Of a DNA stretch of 64,000 bases, positions 42,001 to 54,641 are shown piece by piece. The stretch's first letter is position 1, and each line of letters opens with the position of its first letter. The position numbers and the translations under genes are program-made. This DNA comes from Plasmodium malariae (lineage: Eukaryota; Apicomplexa; Aconoidasida; Haemosporida; Plasmodiidae), in contig NC_041777.1 in NCBI RefSeq assembly GCF_900090045.1, positions 1 through 64,000 on the forward strand, given 5' to 3'. Under the pieces are notes generated by a model. The model was given only the letters and a program-made list of their open reading frames with translations. It was not told the origin of the DNA and ran no database searches.

Positions 42001-43663
42001 CTCATAATATATAGATAATCTGAAATATAGTATGAAATAATGTGAACTATAAATATAAATATGTAAGTTATTTTTTTTAATAATATATACCACGGTTCTT
42101 ATATTGTGTATGTATATATATTAAATATGAAAAAGTTAAAATATATTATTTATCTTAACTAAATAATGTTAAATACGGTTACCTGTACGTATATTTCATT
42201 CATTATTCTGCTACATCACATATATATTCCAATTTTATTATTGTATCTAATGTGAAAAAAAATACCTGTTAAGCATATATTTTAAAGTTAAATAATATTT
42301 TTCAAATAAAATAATTATATATTCATATAGCGAGAAAGGATATTGAATAATTCATATGAATATTAATTAATTTTTTTTCCTTTAAATAATATGTGATTAA
42401 CAAACTTCAGAAGCATGTGGTTTATTCAATTATATATTAAAAAATACATAAACAAAAAAAGAATATTTTCATATAATTACAAAGCAGAAAAAAAAATAAA
42501 ATAGAAAATAAATATTCGTATATATATTTTTTAAAATAAATATTTCTCCATATATTTATGGTGCTTTATATATATTTGAGAAAATAATATTTTCTTTTAT
42601 GTTGATATATATAAACCCATTTTGTAAGTTCTTTATTTATTATGCTTATCATATATGTAACATATACAAATACAACAATTTAAATATTTAATATCTTAAG
42701 AAATAATATATATTTATTTATATTCTTCCGTATATTGGTATTAATCAATATATTTTTTAAAACATATTGTAAGGAATGTAAGAAATTAAAATAAAAAGAA
42801 AAAATACTACAATAAATTAAAATAAATTTTAGTTTAAAATTTTGAAATAAATGAAACAAATTTTTTTTTTTTTTTACCGTACATTGATTAAACCATACTG
42901 TGATAACTTAATTATCTATGTGAAGTAATTATTTACGAAAATATTTCATTAATATAAATTTTTTTTTTAATTTTATAACTATTTCGTATCTCTTATATAT
43001 TTTTTTCAAATTACAAGTTGAAATTAGAAATAATATATTTGAATTGTAATAGAGTAATCCTAACTGCTGTAAATACTTTTAAAAGGTTCTGTTATTTCAT
43101 TTAATGATTAAAGCATTAAAAAGTATTATAAAACAATACCTTAATTTTTTCTTTTTAAATGGAAAAATAATATTTATTAATATTGTTATAAGATATTTTC
43201 TTATAGTTATGAAATATATAATAAAAACAAAAAACAAATAACATCTTTTTAAACTATTCTTTAGAGTATATCTTTAAATAATTAGAGTAAAATAATTATA
43301 AGATTTCAATATTTTTGTATTATATAATGTGATATATTATTCTATTTGCTTTAAATTATATTATTACTTTTTTTGTTACCATATATTTATTTATTTTGCT
43401 TTTCATAAAGTATATGTTATAATTAAATTTTCTCTAATATATCTCAGTAATATGTTATTTTTTTAATAAGTGAACAATTATATTTATATTAATTAATAGA
43501 AAGAAATATACATTTTAATTAAGATTTAGTCCATATTAAATCATTAATACTTAAAAGTGGTCATATAATTGTATGTAAGAACATATATATATAAAGAATT
43601 ATACTATTAAGAAAATATTCAATGTCTTAATATAAACTATATAAAATTAATTTTTAAGTAAAT

Positions 43664-43687
43664 GCATATATATATATATATATATAT
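43664..43687. repeat. (TA)n microsatellite
   Basis: An alternating AT run about 740 bp upstream of the STP1 start. Confidence 0.85.
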
Positions 43688-44423
43688 CATTAAGTGGAAT
43701 ACGTGCGTTTTAATGGAATGTAATTTTAATAACTATAACTTCTTAGTATAATTTATATATTAGTATTTCTAATCTCTAGATACAACATAGTAAATTTAAA
43801 AAAGCATTAAAAAAATAATTATAACACTATAATTGCTTATATCTAAAGTAAAACATAATTATAAAACCATAAATAATATACATATGTTAAATAATACTAA
43901 TGATGTCTTTTATAAATTATACAATTTCTGAAGATAATAGAATTAAAATGGATATTTTACATTAATAAAAATGATAGAGTACATAAATATACGTGTTTAT
44001 GATGAAAAAAGGAAAAAGACGTTCTATATATATTAATCAGTGTTTTATATAATAAATTTTATATTTTTAATTGATGTTACATATATATAGTTTTTTAAAG
44101 TTAGATATTCAACTTTTTCTCTATAAATTGAACATAAGATATATACTTATCATTTATTGAATAACAAAATATAATCAAGACATAAATCCAATTGTGATAT
44201 ATTTACTTAAGGTAAAAGAATATAAGGAGAATATAAAATAAATAATAATGTATTCAATTATTTTATAGTTCTTATATAAACTTCTATACAATTTGTAATT
44301 TTAAAATTCCCTTTAATTAATATGTATTAATTTAAAAATTATGCTATTGATAAAAAATATAAATTTTTATTTTACTTTTAAATTATTATTTACAACTAGT
44401 TACGGTATTAATATAAATCCATT

Positions 44424-46969
44424 ATGGAAAAATGCTTATCCCTGGTAATATTAGTTGTTTTTAATTATGAATATATATTCATAAATTATTTATATTTGAT
44501 AAAAAAAGGGATAACATAACTAATACAAAAATTAATGATTAAATAATTCTTAATAATTCTTTGCAATCTAGGATTTAAGTGTTAAAGGTTCTAAGGCATT
44601 TGAATTCTATATTCAACCAGAATTTACAAGGATTCGATCATATGTACGAAATGTAACTCGTACTTTATATAATGAGAATAATAAAAAAACGTTCAGGAAT
44701 ACATGCCTAGAATTGGCTAGTTATCTAATTAAGAATAAGACTCCATCACGATACTATATGCATGAAAAAGAAAGGTGGGAAGGAGCATTAAAGGATAGGG
44801 TGAAATCTCACTATAAACCGCTACATGAAAAATTTGGTGGATGCTTTCCAATTTTCGATGAGAACGATAAAAAACTTTTAAATTTAAACTATGAAGCAGA
44901 AAATTTTTGTGAAGAAAATAAAAACAAAAGAGAAGATATACTATCACAGTGCTCTAATAACAGACATACTACTTCAAGTAATTGTGGTGAAACATGTTAT
45001 AATAGAATTAATACATATAATGAGTGGATTGACAATAAACAGAAGTATTTTAAGGATAACGAATGGCTTGTTAAAAAATCATGTAAAAATGCATTAAACC
45101 AATTTCCAAAAAGAAGTTGCAACATACTTGATAGTAAAACATTTAAAAAACTACATAATTGTTCACCTCCCCTCCCCTCATTTACACCGGGTCAACATAA
45201 AATTGAAGAAGAAAAAACGAGTTCACAAGAAGTAAATAGAGATGCAAAAGATAATCTACCTAATCCTCAAATTCCCAAGGAACAAACTATTTCAGTAACC
45301 CAAGGAGAAGAAGCTAAACGTGACCAGGAAATTCAACAGGTACGACAACCTCATCCTCAAGTGCTATCGTCAACTGAACCTCCAGGTATAACAGATAAAA
45401 GTACAGAAATTCAAGATAGTCCTTCTGACCAAGATGAAGAATCAGAAATAGTATCACAACTAAAAAATAAAGGTCCATTTCCATCAGGCCCTAATATACC
45501 ACAATCTCCAGATTCTCAAGTGTCACTAGCAAAGCATTCTTCTGAAACTAGTTTGTTGACTGATGAAGTAGCCGTTTCTTCTTCAAATTTCCCTAATTCT
45601 ATGGAACACCCTAAAATTCTAGGTAAAATTAATTCTAATTATTCTTTTATCTTTAAAAAAACTACAATATATAAAATATACATTAAAAATACAATTGCAG
45701 ATTCAGAAAAACATGCAGTTATCTCACACAGATCTCCTGTTCTAATAATCATTCTATGCGTTATTGTATTTTCCATTTTTATTAAGGTAAAATAAGAAAT
45801 AAATATTAAAAATAATATAAACATTTTACAACTTCAATAATTTATTATATGAAAAAAATTTTTTTTTATAGTACGCTTTAGTTGAGATGTTTAAAAAAAA
45901 AAAAAAGATTAGAAGAAGACAAGCGAAATTCCTAAGATTACTAGTACCTTCATTTTCTAACAACAAAAACAAGTATTTAACAGATGTTCATTTAGAATAC
46001 CCAATATATAATGAAGAAGAAATAAAAAAAATTAAAATAAATGAATTTACAAAAAATATAAACTTGTCAAATCGAAAAAAAGACAGATCCAAAACCATAA
46101 TAGAATTACATATGGAAGTACTCGAAGAATTCAGAAAAGAAGAATGGGAAAACAACAAAGAGGAATTCTTAGAAATATGTATTGATGGGATCACAAAAAA
46201 AGAATACATAACAAATACTAATTTAGCAAATGACAAAAATATAATGGAAAATATTAAAAGTAGCAGTGATATTAAAAAACAAAATATTCATTGGAATAAA
46301 TGGATTGAAAGACATAGAAATATTTCCGAAAAATTGAAAAACGTAGATTGGTTTAATAATTTAAAAAATGAATGGAAAAAAGAACTACTTTATATACAAG
46401 AAATGGAAGAATTAAAAAAGAAATGTTCTAATGAGAACTACAACACACTATATTTAGAAAGAGAGAAAAATCTGTGGAAACAGTGGATATCAAAAAAGGC
46501 CATTCTTATAGACCAATATTTGGAACAGGACTGCTTTAAAGAATGCTCAGAGGATTCGCATAATACGTCAGATGAATGTCTAAATGAATATACTAAAAGT
46601 TATGTATCACTACTAAATATAGAAGAATTTCAGCACAAAGAAAATTATGAGGAATTATATAAATATATAAAAACAAAATTATTGACAAAGCTGGGTGTTT
46701 TAGTATTTATGACTATATTTGAAGAATGTAAAAAAGAGTTGAACTTTGAAAATAGGGAATCATATTTGGACAGTTCCATAAATGAATGGAAGACAGAAGA
46801 ATATTCAGATAAGAAACAAGAAATTACAAAAAATATAATTGCATATAATTTCATTGATATAGAAAATAAAAAAAATGACATATTTCATTCTCATATAGGG
46901 AAACATTGCTTCAGTAACGAGATAGAAGAGTATATATGTGAAGATGATAGATGTAAATTCTTTTGTTAA
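44424..46969 (+). CDS. STP1: STP1 family subtelomeric transmembrane protein
   Basis: Three exons: 44424-44444 (MEKCLSL), 44572-45786 and 45872-46969, all phase 0 with GT-AG introns of 127 and 85 nt; product about 777 residues. Exon 2 begins DLSVKGSKAFEFYIQPEF, as in STP1 proteins, followed by a Cys-containing N-terminal domain (TCLELASYLI, GGCFPIFDE, CGETCYNRINTYNEWI, KRSCNILDSKTFKKL), a Pro/Ser/Glu/Gln-rich low-complexity stalk, and a membrane segment (VLIIILCVIVFSIFI) at about residues 396-411 ending exactly at the exon border. Exon 3 gives a poly-Lys stop-transfer start (FKKKKKIRRR) and a long charged cytoplasmic part with spaced Trp motifs (HWNKWIERHRNI, NEWKKEL, NLWKQWI, INEWKTEEY). There is no signal peptide, as usual for the family. 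The product is presumed exported to the red-cell membrane; function unknown. The C-terminus may be shortened by a late frameshift (see findings). Confidence 0.9.
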
Positions 46970-49900
46970 TTATTGGACAGTAGACAAATCTAATAAAGCA
47001 ACAGAATAACACATTTTATAAATTCATAGGTATATATACAATATATATTTGGATGATATATAAAAACAAAAAATCTGTTGTTAATGAAAAATATTATTTA
47101 AATTTTTTGATGTCTAAAAAAAATAAAAAGGAATAATGAAATGTAATAATAAATATAAAACAGAAAAACATGCATGATATATCAAGTTTGAAATTCAAGT
47201 ATTTAAATATATTCCAATTACATATATTCTTTTATTTCTGTAATATTATCCACTAGAACATTATTTAATACTCTATTCAATAAAAGTATTAGGATACATA
47301 TATATATATATATATAAATTAATATTAAAATTTTCTGAGAATATTAATCTTGTAAAAAAATAATTTTCTTAATATTAAATAAAAGGTAAATAAATAAATT
47401 CTAATACTATTTTTGAATTATTATAATATTACTTCATGAATTTATATATTTATATTTTATTGCATTACTACTATCTGTACATTTTTTTTTATATTTAGAA
47501 AGGCACATATTTTGTATTCTTTATACATTTCTATTATTCAATCATTTCAAATTTTACATAATATAAAAAATTTGTTCATTACAAAAAAAAAAAGAAAAAA
47601 ACTTTTTATATATATAAAAATGTAATAATAATCTACACGCAATTTATATTATAAAATATACAATAAAAAAAATATTCTATATATACAATAATAAATTATT
47701 AAGATGTTATACTTTAATAGATATTCGCATATTAATAGTATTTATTCATTATATGTTATTTATATCTGTATTCTTTGGAATTATTTGTGTTTTCAAAAAA
47801 TTAAAGTATAATAATTAAAAGTTATACTTTTTAATAAAGAATTTAATTTTCTCCTTAATATATATTTTATCATATTTGAAACACAATCGATATATATATA
47901 TACATTTATACTGATTACATTAAAGATTTCCTTTCATTTGGATAAAATAAATTAAAATGTATTTAATAATATATATTATTAAAATGGTGGAAAGTTTATA
48001 ATAATGAAATTATGCTGAATATATAATATATTACCTTAACATGAACTTAATATTTTGCAAAAGGATATAAAAAAAAAATTTAATAAATTATTGCTCTTTT
48101 TTCTTTTATTTTTAATTTAATTATTATAATTTAGTAATATTTTTATAAAATCAAAGAAATAGGAGTAAAATATGAATAAGAATACAAATTAAATAGTACT
48201 CAATTTATAAGCATCAATATTTATTTAAAACCCACAGAAACGATAAAAAATACAATTATTTATCGGATTTCTAATAAGTACCACATATCTTTTAAATGTA
48301 TCCATTCAAATTTATTCCTATTTTCCTTTTTATTATGTTACATTTATAAATATTTTTCATTGAATTTCTTTTAACCTGCCAAGGGGAATTTATAAATTTT
48401 GACTTTTTTTTTTTTTCGAATTTTTTGTAGTTACAGAATAATATTTTTCTTATAACTGTATCGTTAATAAAATTAGTAGTTATTAGTTTTTTTTATTATA
48501 TTTTTAAAACTATCCATATATATATATATGTATATAAAATAAACTGATACTAGATCTATTTGTGAAAGTATAAAATATATATTTGTAAATAATAATTTTT
48601 TACGATTAATCTGTATCATAAAAATAAGTAGATAATAAATTTCATACAATGGTTAATTTTAAGTAAAAACTATAATAAATATAACTATGATTATTTTATA
48701 AAAAATATCATTATTACAGTAATAATATTAATTAAAATAAATAAAATATATTTTTGTTATATAATTATAATTATTTCGAAAAATTGATAAAATCATAATT
48801 AAAACATATATGAAAACTTCTAATATAATATCCTTATAATGCATAAAACAAATATATTATCTTATAACAATAATATTTTATTAATAAAATAATTATTTTT
48901 TGTTATTATTAGTATTAACATTATCCATGCTTCAACAATTATGAATAAATTCAGTATAATTTATGTATTCTCTTTTTATATTTCCAGTAATAAATATTTA
49001 TATATTTTAAGGTATAATTATTTAGTTTAAATAGGGGCTTTTCAAAAAATTCTCTTATGATTCATTGTATAAAATATATATTACTCATATATTTTGTTAT
49101 TTTAAAGAGTAATCTACAAGTATAATAAATATGTATATATATTTTTATTTTTTTATATATATTATGTGAACATAACAAATATTTTAATTCACTTCTAATC
49201 ATTTTATCTTATTGCAAGTATATTTGAAATATATTAAATATGAAAAATTATAAAAGATTATCATACGTAAACCCATAAATACATATGTGTATTAATATAA
49301 AAAACATTATATAAAAACCTCAACGTATGGAAATATATTGTTCAATTGACAACGTTTTATTTTATTAAATGAAATTCAAATGTAAAAATTAAAAAAAAGT
49401 CATAATAATATTATAAATGAAAAAATAAAATAAGATACAAAAAATATCCATCATAAAATAACTTTTAAAAAATATTTATATTAACTATTACAATAATTAT
49501 GTTTGTATTTTAAGTTCTACATTTTTTATTAAGAAAAATATAACTCATTATATATATGTTTTAATAATAAAAATAATTTTTTTTTATTACAATTCTTATT
49601 CTTTTTAAAATATATTTAATTATCTTTTAAGTATATTAATAGAATTCATATATAATAATTCCTCTTTATTTATATATAGTATTTAATACATATGAGCATA
49701 ATATATTTTACAAATATATAATAAATGAAAAAAAGCAGAAATGATCTGTTATTATTTTTCGATTCCCTTGAATCATAAGTTATTACGTAGAATAACTAAT
49801 AGGACATATAATAGGGATAAATACTATAGTAGTGACATATGAATAATTGTAAAATATAATGATATTACTTTTCAAAAATATTTTATTATATATTGAAAGT

Positions 49901-50998
49901 AAAATACGTATCATAAAGTTTTATTCATATTACATATATTATATAAAAATTATAAATAAAAATGTTGATATATTAATATATATTGTTATTATTCTACAAA
50001 TACAAAATGATTTCAACAATAAATTTTATTAACAATCTTATGAGAATTTTTTTTTTTTATTTTATTTTATTTTTAATTTATAACTATAATAAATTTACAC
50101 TATAATAATATCTGATCTTTCCTTACATATATATTTTTTTGATTATAAATATTTCTATTATACAAAGTCAAAAGCGATAATTATTCAACAAAAAATTTAT
50201 CATGCCTATTTAATATATAAAATTAATGAGTTATTACATAGTTGTACAATATAGTTTATCTCCTTAAAAATACTTTTATTTTTAGAAGTATTTTTTTTTT
50301 TTGAAGAATCAAATATCTAACTTACAAAAGATTCCTTATCTATATATTAGTTAAATTTATATTTCATTTAAATAAATTCTAATTTTAGTAATAATGATGA
50401 AGATGAATTTTGTAAGGGGGCGTTTATATTATTATAACTGTAATAAAAATTAATTGAATTAATTCGAAAAATATCATTTTAATCTTCAGAACAAATAATC
50501 TTTATCAAAAGGGAAAATGTCATACTTTTCAAATAGATAGTACTAATGTATTTATAATATTTTAAAATATCAATGAAGATTCCTAAGTAGATATTCCAAT
50601 GCAATGCACAATTTACATGAATATATACTAAAATTAATATTTTTTCCCGTATATGCTTTCAATTTAATTATATAATCATCATTTTAAAGAAAATAATAGA
50701 TGAGTACATTTTCTTCTGTAAAATTTTTTAATTAATATAAAGTAATTAATTTTTTGACATCAACATATATACAACAATGAGGGAATGTTATAAACTGTAT
50801 AAAGTATTCTATCCTATATTAATTTTAAGAAAAAACTGATAAGGAGACTTTGTTAAGAATTTTTATTTTTTAAATTAAATTTATTGAAAAACGATTTAAT
50901 CACATATATACACATAATCTATCATTTTTTTATTTATATACCTTTTAACTTGATATGAATTTATTTTTTGTTACTTAATTACCGTATACTTATATACA
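46970..50998. other. AT-rich spacer between STP1 and PIR
   Basis: The first 40 bases continue the STP1 C-terminus in another frame (to 47009). After that only A/T-rich sequence and homopolymers are seen, with (TA)n at 47298-47316. No coding signal in either strand. Confidence 0.55.
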
Positions 50999-52144
50999 AT
51001 GACGTCCGAAAGTTCAGAGAATAATGTAAAATTTATGTTTTCTTCATTATAATTATATATATTATAGTATTCAATAATTCGTTTTTCACAAAAAAATGTA
51101 AAAATTTATTTCATAAATATATAATTTTTCTAATTTATATGTTATTATTATTTTTTTATTGTTAGGATAATTCCATAGAATTATTTCTTAAATATAAAGA
51201 GGAATTTATAGTGCTATTTCAAGTGAAGCCCAGGAGAATACAAATCCTGGAAAGTATTGTAATATAAAAGATGGTAATTTAATAACTAATAATTAAAATT
51301 TTACTACTGCTTGTCAAAATATTGGTAAATATATAAATAAATTAAGAGACAGCTATAAAAACGATAGCCTCAAACGCTGTAAGTACTTGAATTACCAGAT
51401 AAATGAAGATAATCAATATAGTGAGGATTATAGTTGGTTTAAAGGATATAAGGAAATTTCCACCCATATAGATAATACATGTATGCAAGAAATAAAAAAA
51501 GTTGATCAGCATATTTTAAAGAAACTTGAAAACCTATACAAATTATATCCGGGTTTTAAAGATTACAGATCTAATAAGTATAAAGCTGCAAGTTGTGAAA
51601 ATCCTGAAAGTTGTTACAAATTTTATATTGAACATTTCAAGGAATGTAATGGAAATATAAAGAACGAATTTTGTGAAGAATTAAAAAATTTTAAAAAAAC
51701 ATATGATAAAACAATGTGGGATGTTACTACATATCCTGATGTACCAAACATATTAGCACCTTCGAAAAGTTATGTTTTCATTGCCAGTTTTAACAACGAC
51801 TGTCGCATTGCTAACATATGTTACCTTATTTTTTTTATATAATGTTAATGATAATTATAGTTGATAGGGCTTATATTCTGCCACAACTATTATGTTCAAT
51901 TTCACAAGTAATTACCAAAAAAAAAAAATTATGTTTTTAAGAATATATATATATTCTTTCTTTTTTCATATAGTTTACTCCAATAAAATTATGGCTAAAC
52001 GGTCATTTAACAAAACAAAGAACAATTGAACTTGAAGAAGTCAAAAAAGACCCAAGAGATTCCTTAAAAAAAATTTATGAAGTTGATAGAAATTATAAAG
52101 GAAGTTTACATAATATAGGTCATCAACCTAAAGTGCATCTTTGA
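50999..52144 (+). pseudogene. pir: PIR gene with two frame shifts and one in-frame stop
   Basis: Standard three-exon PIR lay-out: exon 1 50999-51025 (MTSESSENN), exon 2 51166-51843, exon 3 51974-52144 (FTPIKLWLNGHL, ending HQPKVHL then TGA). Exon 2 shows DNSIELFLK, SAISSEAQENTNPGKYC, ACQNIGKYINKL, RCKYLNYQINED, the Cys-rich ASCENPESCYKFYIEHFKEC block, and PNILAPSKSYVFIAS leading into the membrane segment. Lesions: one T too few at 51205-51207, TAA at 51294-51296, one T too many at 51788-51791. The remaining frame is well kept, with intact splice sites, so inactivation is recent or partly due to base-count errors in T runs. A truncated ORF from 51387 to 51842 remains open. PIR proteins are variant antigens thought to be displayed on infected cells. 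Confidence 0.85.
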
Positions 52145-53032
52145 AATAAAAGCTTCACTCTATATTATTTACAATAGAAAAACTAATACTCATTCATATG
52201 AAAGTTACATCCGTGTGGAAATTTATTAATAAATAAGATTAACTAAAAATAAACAAAAGAATAAATGTTTATTAAAATTACAACAATGATGGTATAAAAA
52301 TTACATAAGGAATAGATTAACATAAATGCAATGCTATTGCGGGAGCCAGAAGCACATAAATACACTTATACATTGATTTTGTTTAAAGTGCAAAAAAAAT
52401 AATTTTAAAACTTAAATATATAACAAAATATTACTCAGTAAATACTGATATTCTTACAGAATAATATTATGTAATGTTTATTAAGTATTAAAAAAGGAAT
52501 GAAGAAAATGAAAAGTAGAATATAAATATTAATAACATATAATATTATTATATAAATACAAAAAGTAAAAATTTAAAATAAAAAAATCAGTCTGTAAATA
52601 AACAATAAATATATTTTATTTGTAACAAACTTTATTTTAAGTTTATATTGTTACTTGTTTCCCTAAAATTATATATAATTAAATAATTAATAAGTTATAC
52701 AAAAATTTTAACGTTTTTTCACTTATATGCACATATTCTGTTTTCCATTGTACTAAGGATAATTATAGTTGACTATAAGGAATACTGATTTTAGCTTTGT
52801 TTAAAATTTAAATGGTGACAAGGCTAGGAGTTTCCTAATAATTCATAAATATTGTTTTCAGGTACCACTCTTTATTTTTTTCTTCCGTTAATTTTCTTTT
52901 ATTTATACAACATATATGTCAAGTAAACGAATAGACATAAAATAAAATAAAATAAAAATATGAGAAACTATTTTGTAATTATAATATATTCACTAAAGTA
53001 TATTTCAACAGCAACGAAGAATATTTATGCTT
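52145..53032. other. AT-rich spacer with a faint relic
   Basis: The minus strand near 52.84-52.87 kb reads ENNIYELLGNS before a stop, resembling the relic at 30.8-30.9 kb. Nothing else is recognised. Confidence 0.35.
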
Positions 53033-53203
53033 CTATTTTTCATTTTTATTTATTTTATACAAAAGGAAAAAAATATAAAATATTCCCATAAATGCAATAG
53101 CAATAAAGACAATAATATATAAAATATAAGAGAACTTGAAAGATAATCCTTTTTTGCTTAATATTTCATGTAAAATTCCATTTTCATAGTCTCCATGGAA
53201 ATC
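53033..53203 (-). pseudogene. C-terminal relic of a membrane protein
   Basis: The minus strand is open for 56 codons between TAA at 53206-53204 and TAG at 53035-53033: DFHGDYENGILHEILSKKG, a clear membrane segment (SYILYIIVFIAIAFMGIFYIF), then a short basic tail KINKNEK. The composition is coding-like (Gly/Asp/His in an otherwise A/T background), and the charged-hydrophobic-basic order is that of exported-protein C-termini. The N-terminal part is not identifiable. It lies about 0.9 kb beyond the PIR gene, tail to tail with it. Confidence 0.4.
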
Positions 53204-54641
53204 TTACACATAACTTAACATATGATATTTTAGTTAATGAGATTCCCATTTTTAATCATATAAAATTGTCCGTTGCTCATATTATTTGTGAATTAGAAAA
53301 TTTATAATAAGAGCTCATTTTAAATATTATACATAGCTATATGTGATCTTGAATTATACTGTACAAATGAAGTTACTATGTTAATGTAGGTATGAGATTT
53401 TTTTTATCATACATAATGCAATATTCAAAATTTATTTAACCAATTCATATAGTATTCAACTTTACATATATTTAACTAATATAAAGTTAAATATAAAAAA
53501 AGAAGAAAAGTTAAAATAATAAAGCTCCTATCATGAAATGTATAGTGTAATATATATGCAGAGCAAAATGTAGAACAAACATAAATAAAATAAAAACATA
53601 TTTACTAAATATTAAGTCATTCTGTACACCCAAATATTATTTATGGAACTCCTTAAAAAAGCAATTAAATACAAAACAAATGTAACATTCTATAGAACAC
53701 TGTATAATGGAACCTAATATTAATCAAAAGCTCTAATGTATAATAATGCATATATATAATAATGTTTATAATTCGATAATAAAATCCAGCGGAATAAGAT
53801 TATTAAAATAAACAAAAATGATGTATGTGTTTCGCCTTTTAATATTTAAAATATTATAAATATTTTATATCTTTATGTGCCTTACAAAAAAATTTTATTA
53901 CTAAATAAACAAATTATTTTTTAATAATCGAAAGACAACGAAGCAGAATAAATAAAAACTTATAGTCAAATATATTATTCGGAACTACTTATATGATCTA
54001 ATTAATTAAATATTATTGATTTTTTTTTTTTAAACTTATTCTTAATAAAATAAATTTATTTTGTACGAAAAAAAAAATATATATGTAATAGTGATATAAT
54101 CCAGCTAATAATTCAGTTGTTATTTATATACAATATATATATATATAACAACACAATTACATTCATCCACCTCATTTCTTCATGTGGAAAACAGGAAATG
54201 TTTACACTTAATTGAAAAAAAATTATTAAACATTTTTTTAATTAAGTCAGAAAATAGTAATTTAATAATAGTAAAGACTAAGCATAAGCAAGAATATTTT
54301 TTACAGCTACTAATACAAAGTCTCACATATATCAAAAAAAAATATATAAATTGTGCTTTTATGTGTTCATTTTATGTTATATACATATATTTTTCAAATA
54401 ATTCATTTTATTTACCGACATATATATATGAAACACTGTTTTATGTTATTCTTGAAAAATATTTTAAAATAAAGTGTCAAAAACATTTAAATATTCAAAT
54501 TAACAAAAAATTAAGTGTACATTTGTACTCTCGTAGTTCAAAAAAACTTGACTCCCATAGGTAGACCTATGAAATCTATAAAGTTATAGAATTGTTTGTT
54601 CTTTGCATATATAAATTAGAAAATTTTAAATTTTAATTGTT
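53204..54641. other. 3' flank of exported gene, start of duplicated module copy 2
   Basis: From about 53.4 kb it matches 36.1 kb onward. A plus-strand open frame of 126 codons (54184-54564, no ATG) lies in conserved 3' flank whose paralogous copy is full of stops, so it is not called as a gene. A palindrome lies at 54556. Confidence 0.5.
54556..54571. promoter_or_regulatory. palindrome downstream of exported gene, copy 2
   Basis: CATAGGT-AG-ACCTATG, perfect 7-bp arms, 71 nt beyond the stop codon of the gene ending at 54642. Paired with the shorter palindrome at 37272-37283 in the paralogous flank. The arms differ between copies in length and centre, yet both remain self-complementary. Confidence 0.4.

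Larger units (their letters stand above)
36100..42300. repeat. segmental duplication, copy 1
   Basis: Approximate limits. Colinear, diverged similarity to about 53.4-59.1 kb: the 3' flank, the exported gene, the upstream motif, and far-upstream patches such as ATTACTCAAGTTTAA (41.41 and 58.22 kb) and AGTATGAAATAAT (42.03 and 58.85 kb). It has accumulated many indels, so it is an old duplication. Confidence 0.65.
38229..44423. other. AT-rich region between exported pseudogene and STP1
   Basis: It contains the upstream motif at 39.07 kb and the rest of the duplicated module up to about 42.3 kb, then low-complexity sequence with poly-T at 42.86 kb and (TA)n at 43.66 kb. A 26-codon open stretch on the minus strand near 40.7 kb (MSAEYECVSSDNGEH) is not enough to call. 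Confidence 0.5.

Noticed and set aside
45988..46881. Minus-strand frames of 82 and 78 codons
   Set aside because: Antisense shadows of the STP1 cytoplasmic exon, Ser/Phe-rich because they mirror Glu/Lys codons.
54184..54564. 126-codon plus-strand open frame
   Set aside because: It has no ATG start and lies in the 3' flank of the 54.6-kb gene; the paralogous flank at 36.9-37.3 kb has many stops in the equivalent frame. Composition is T/A-run derived.
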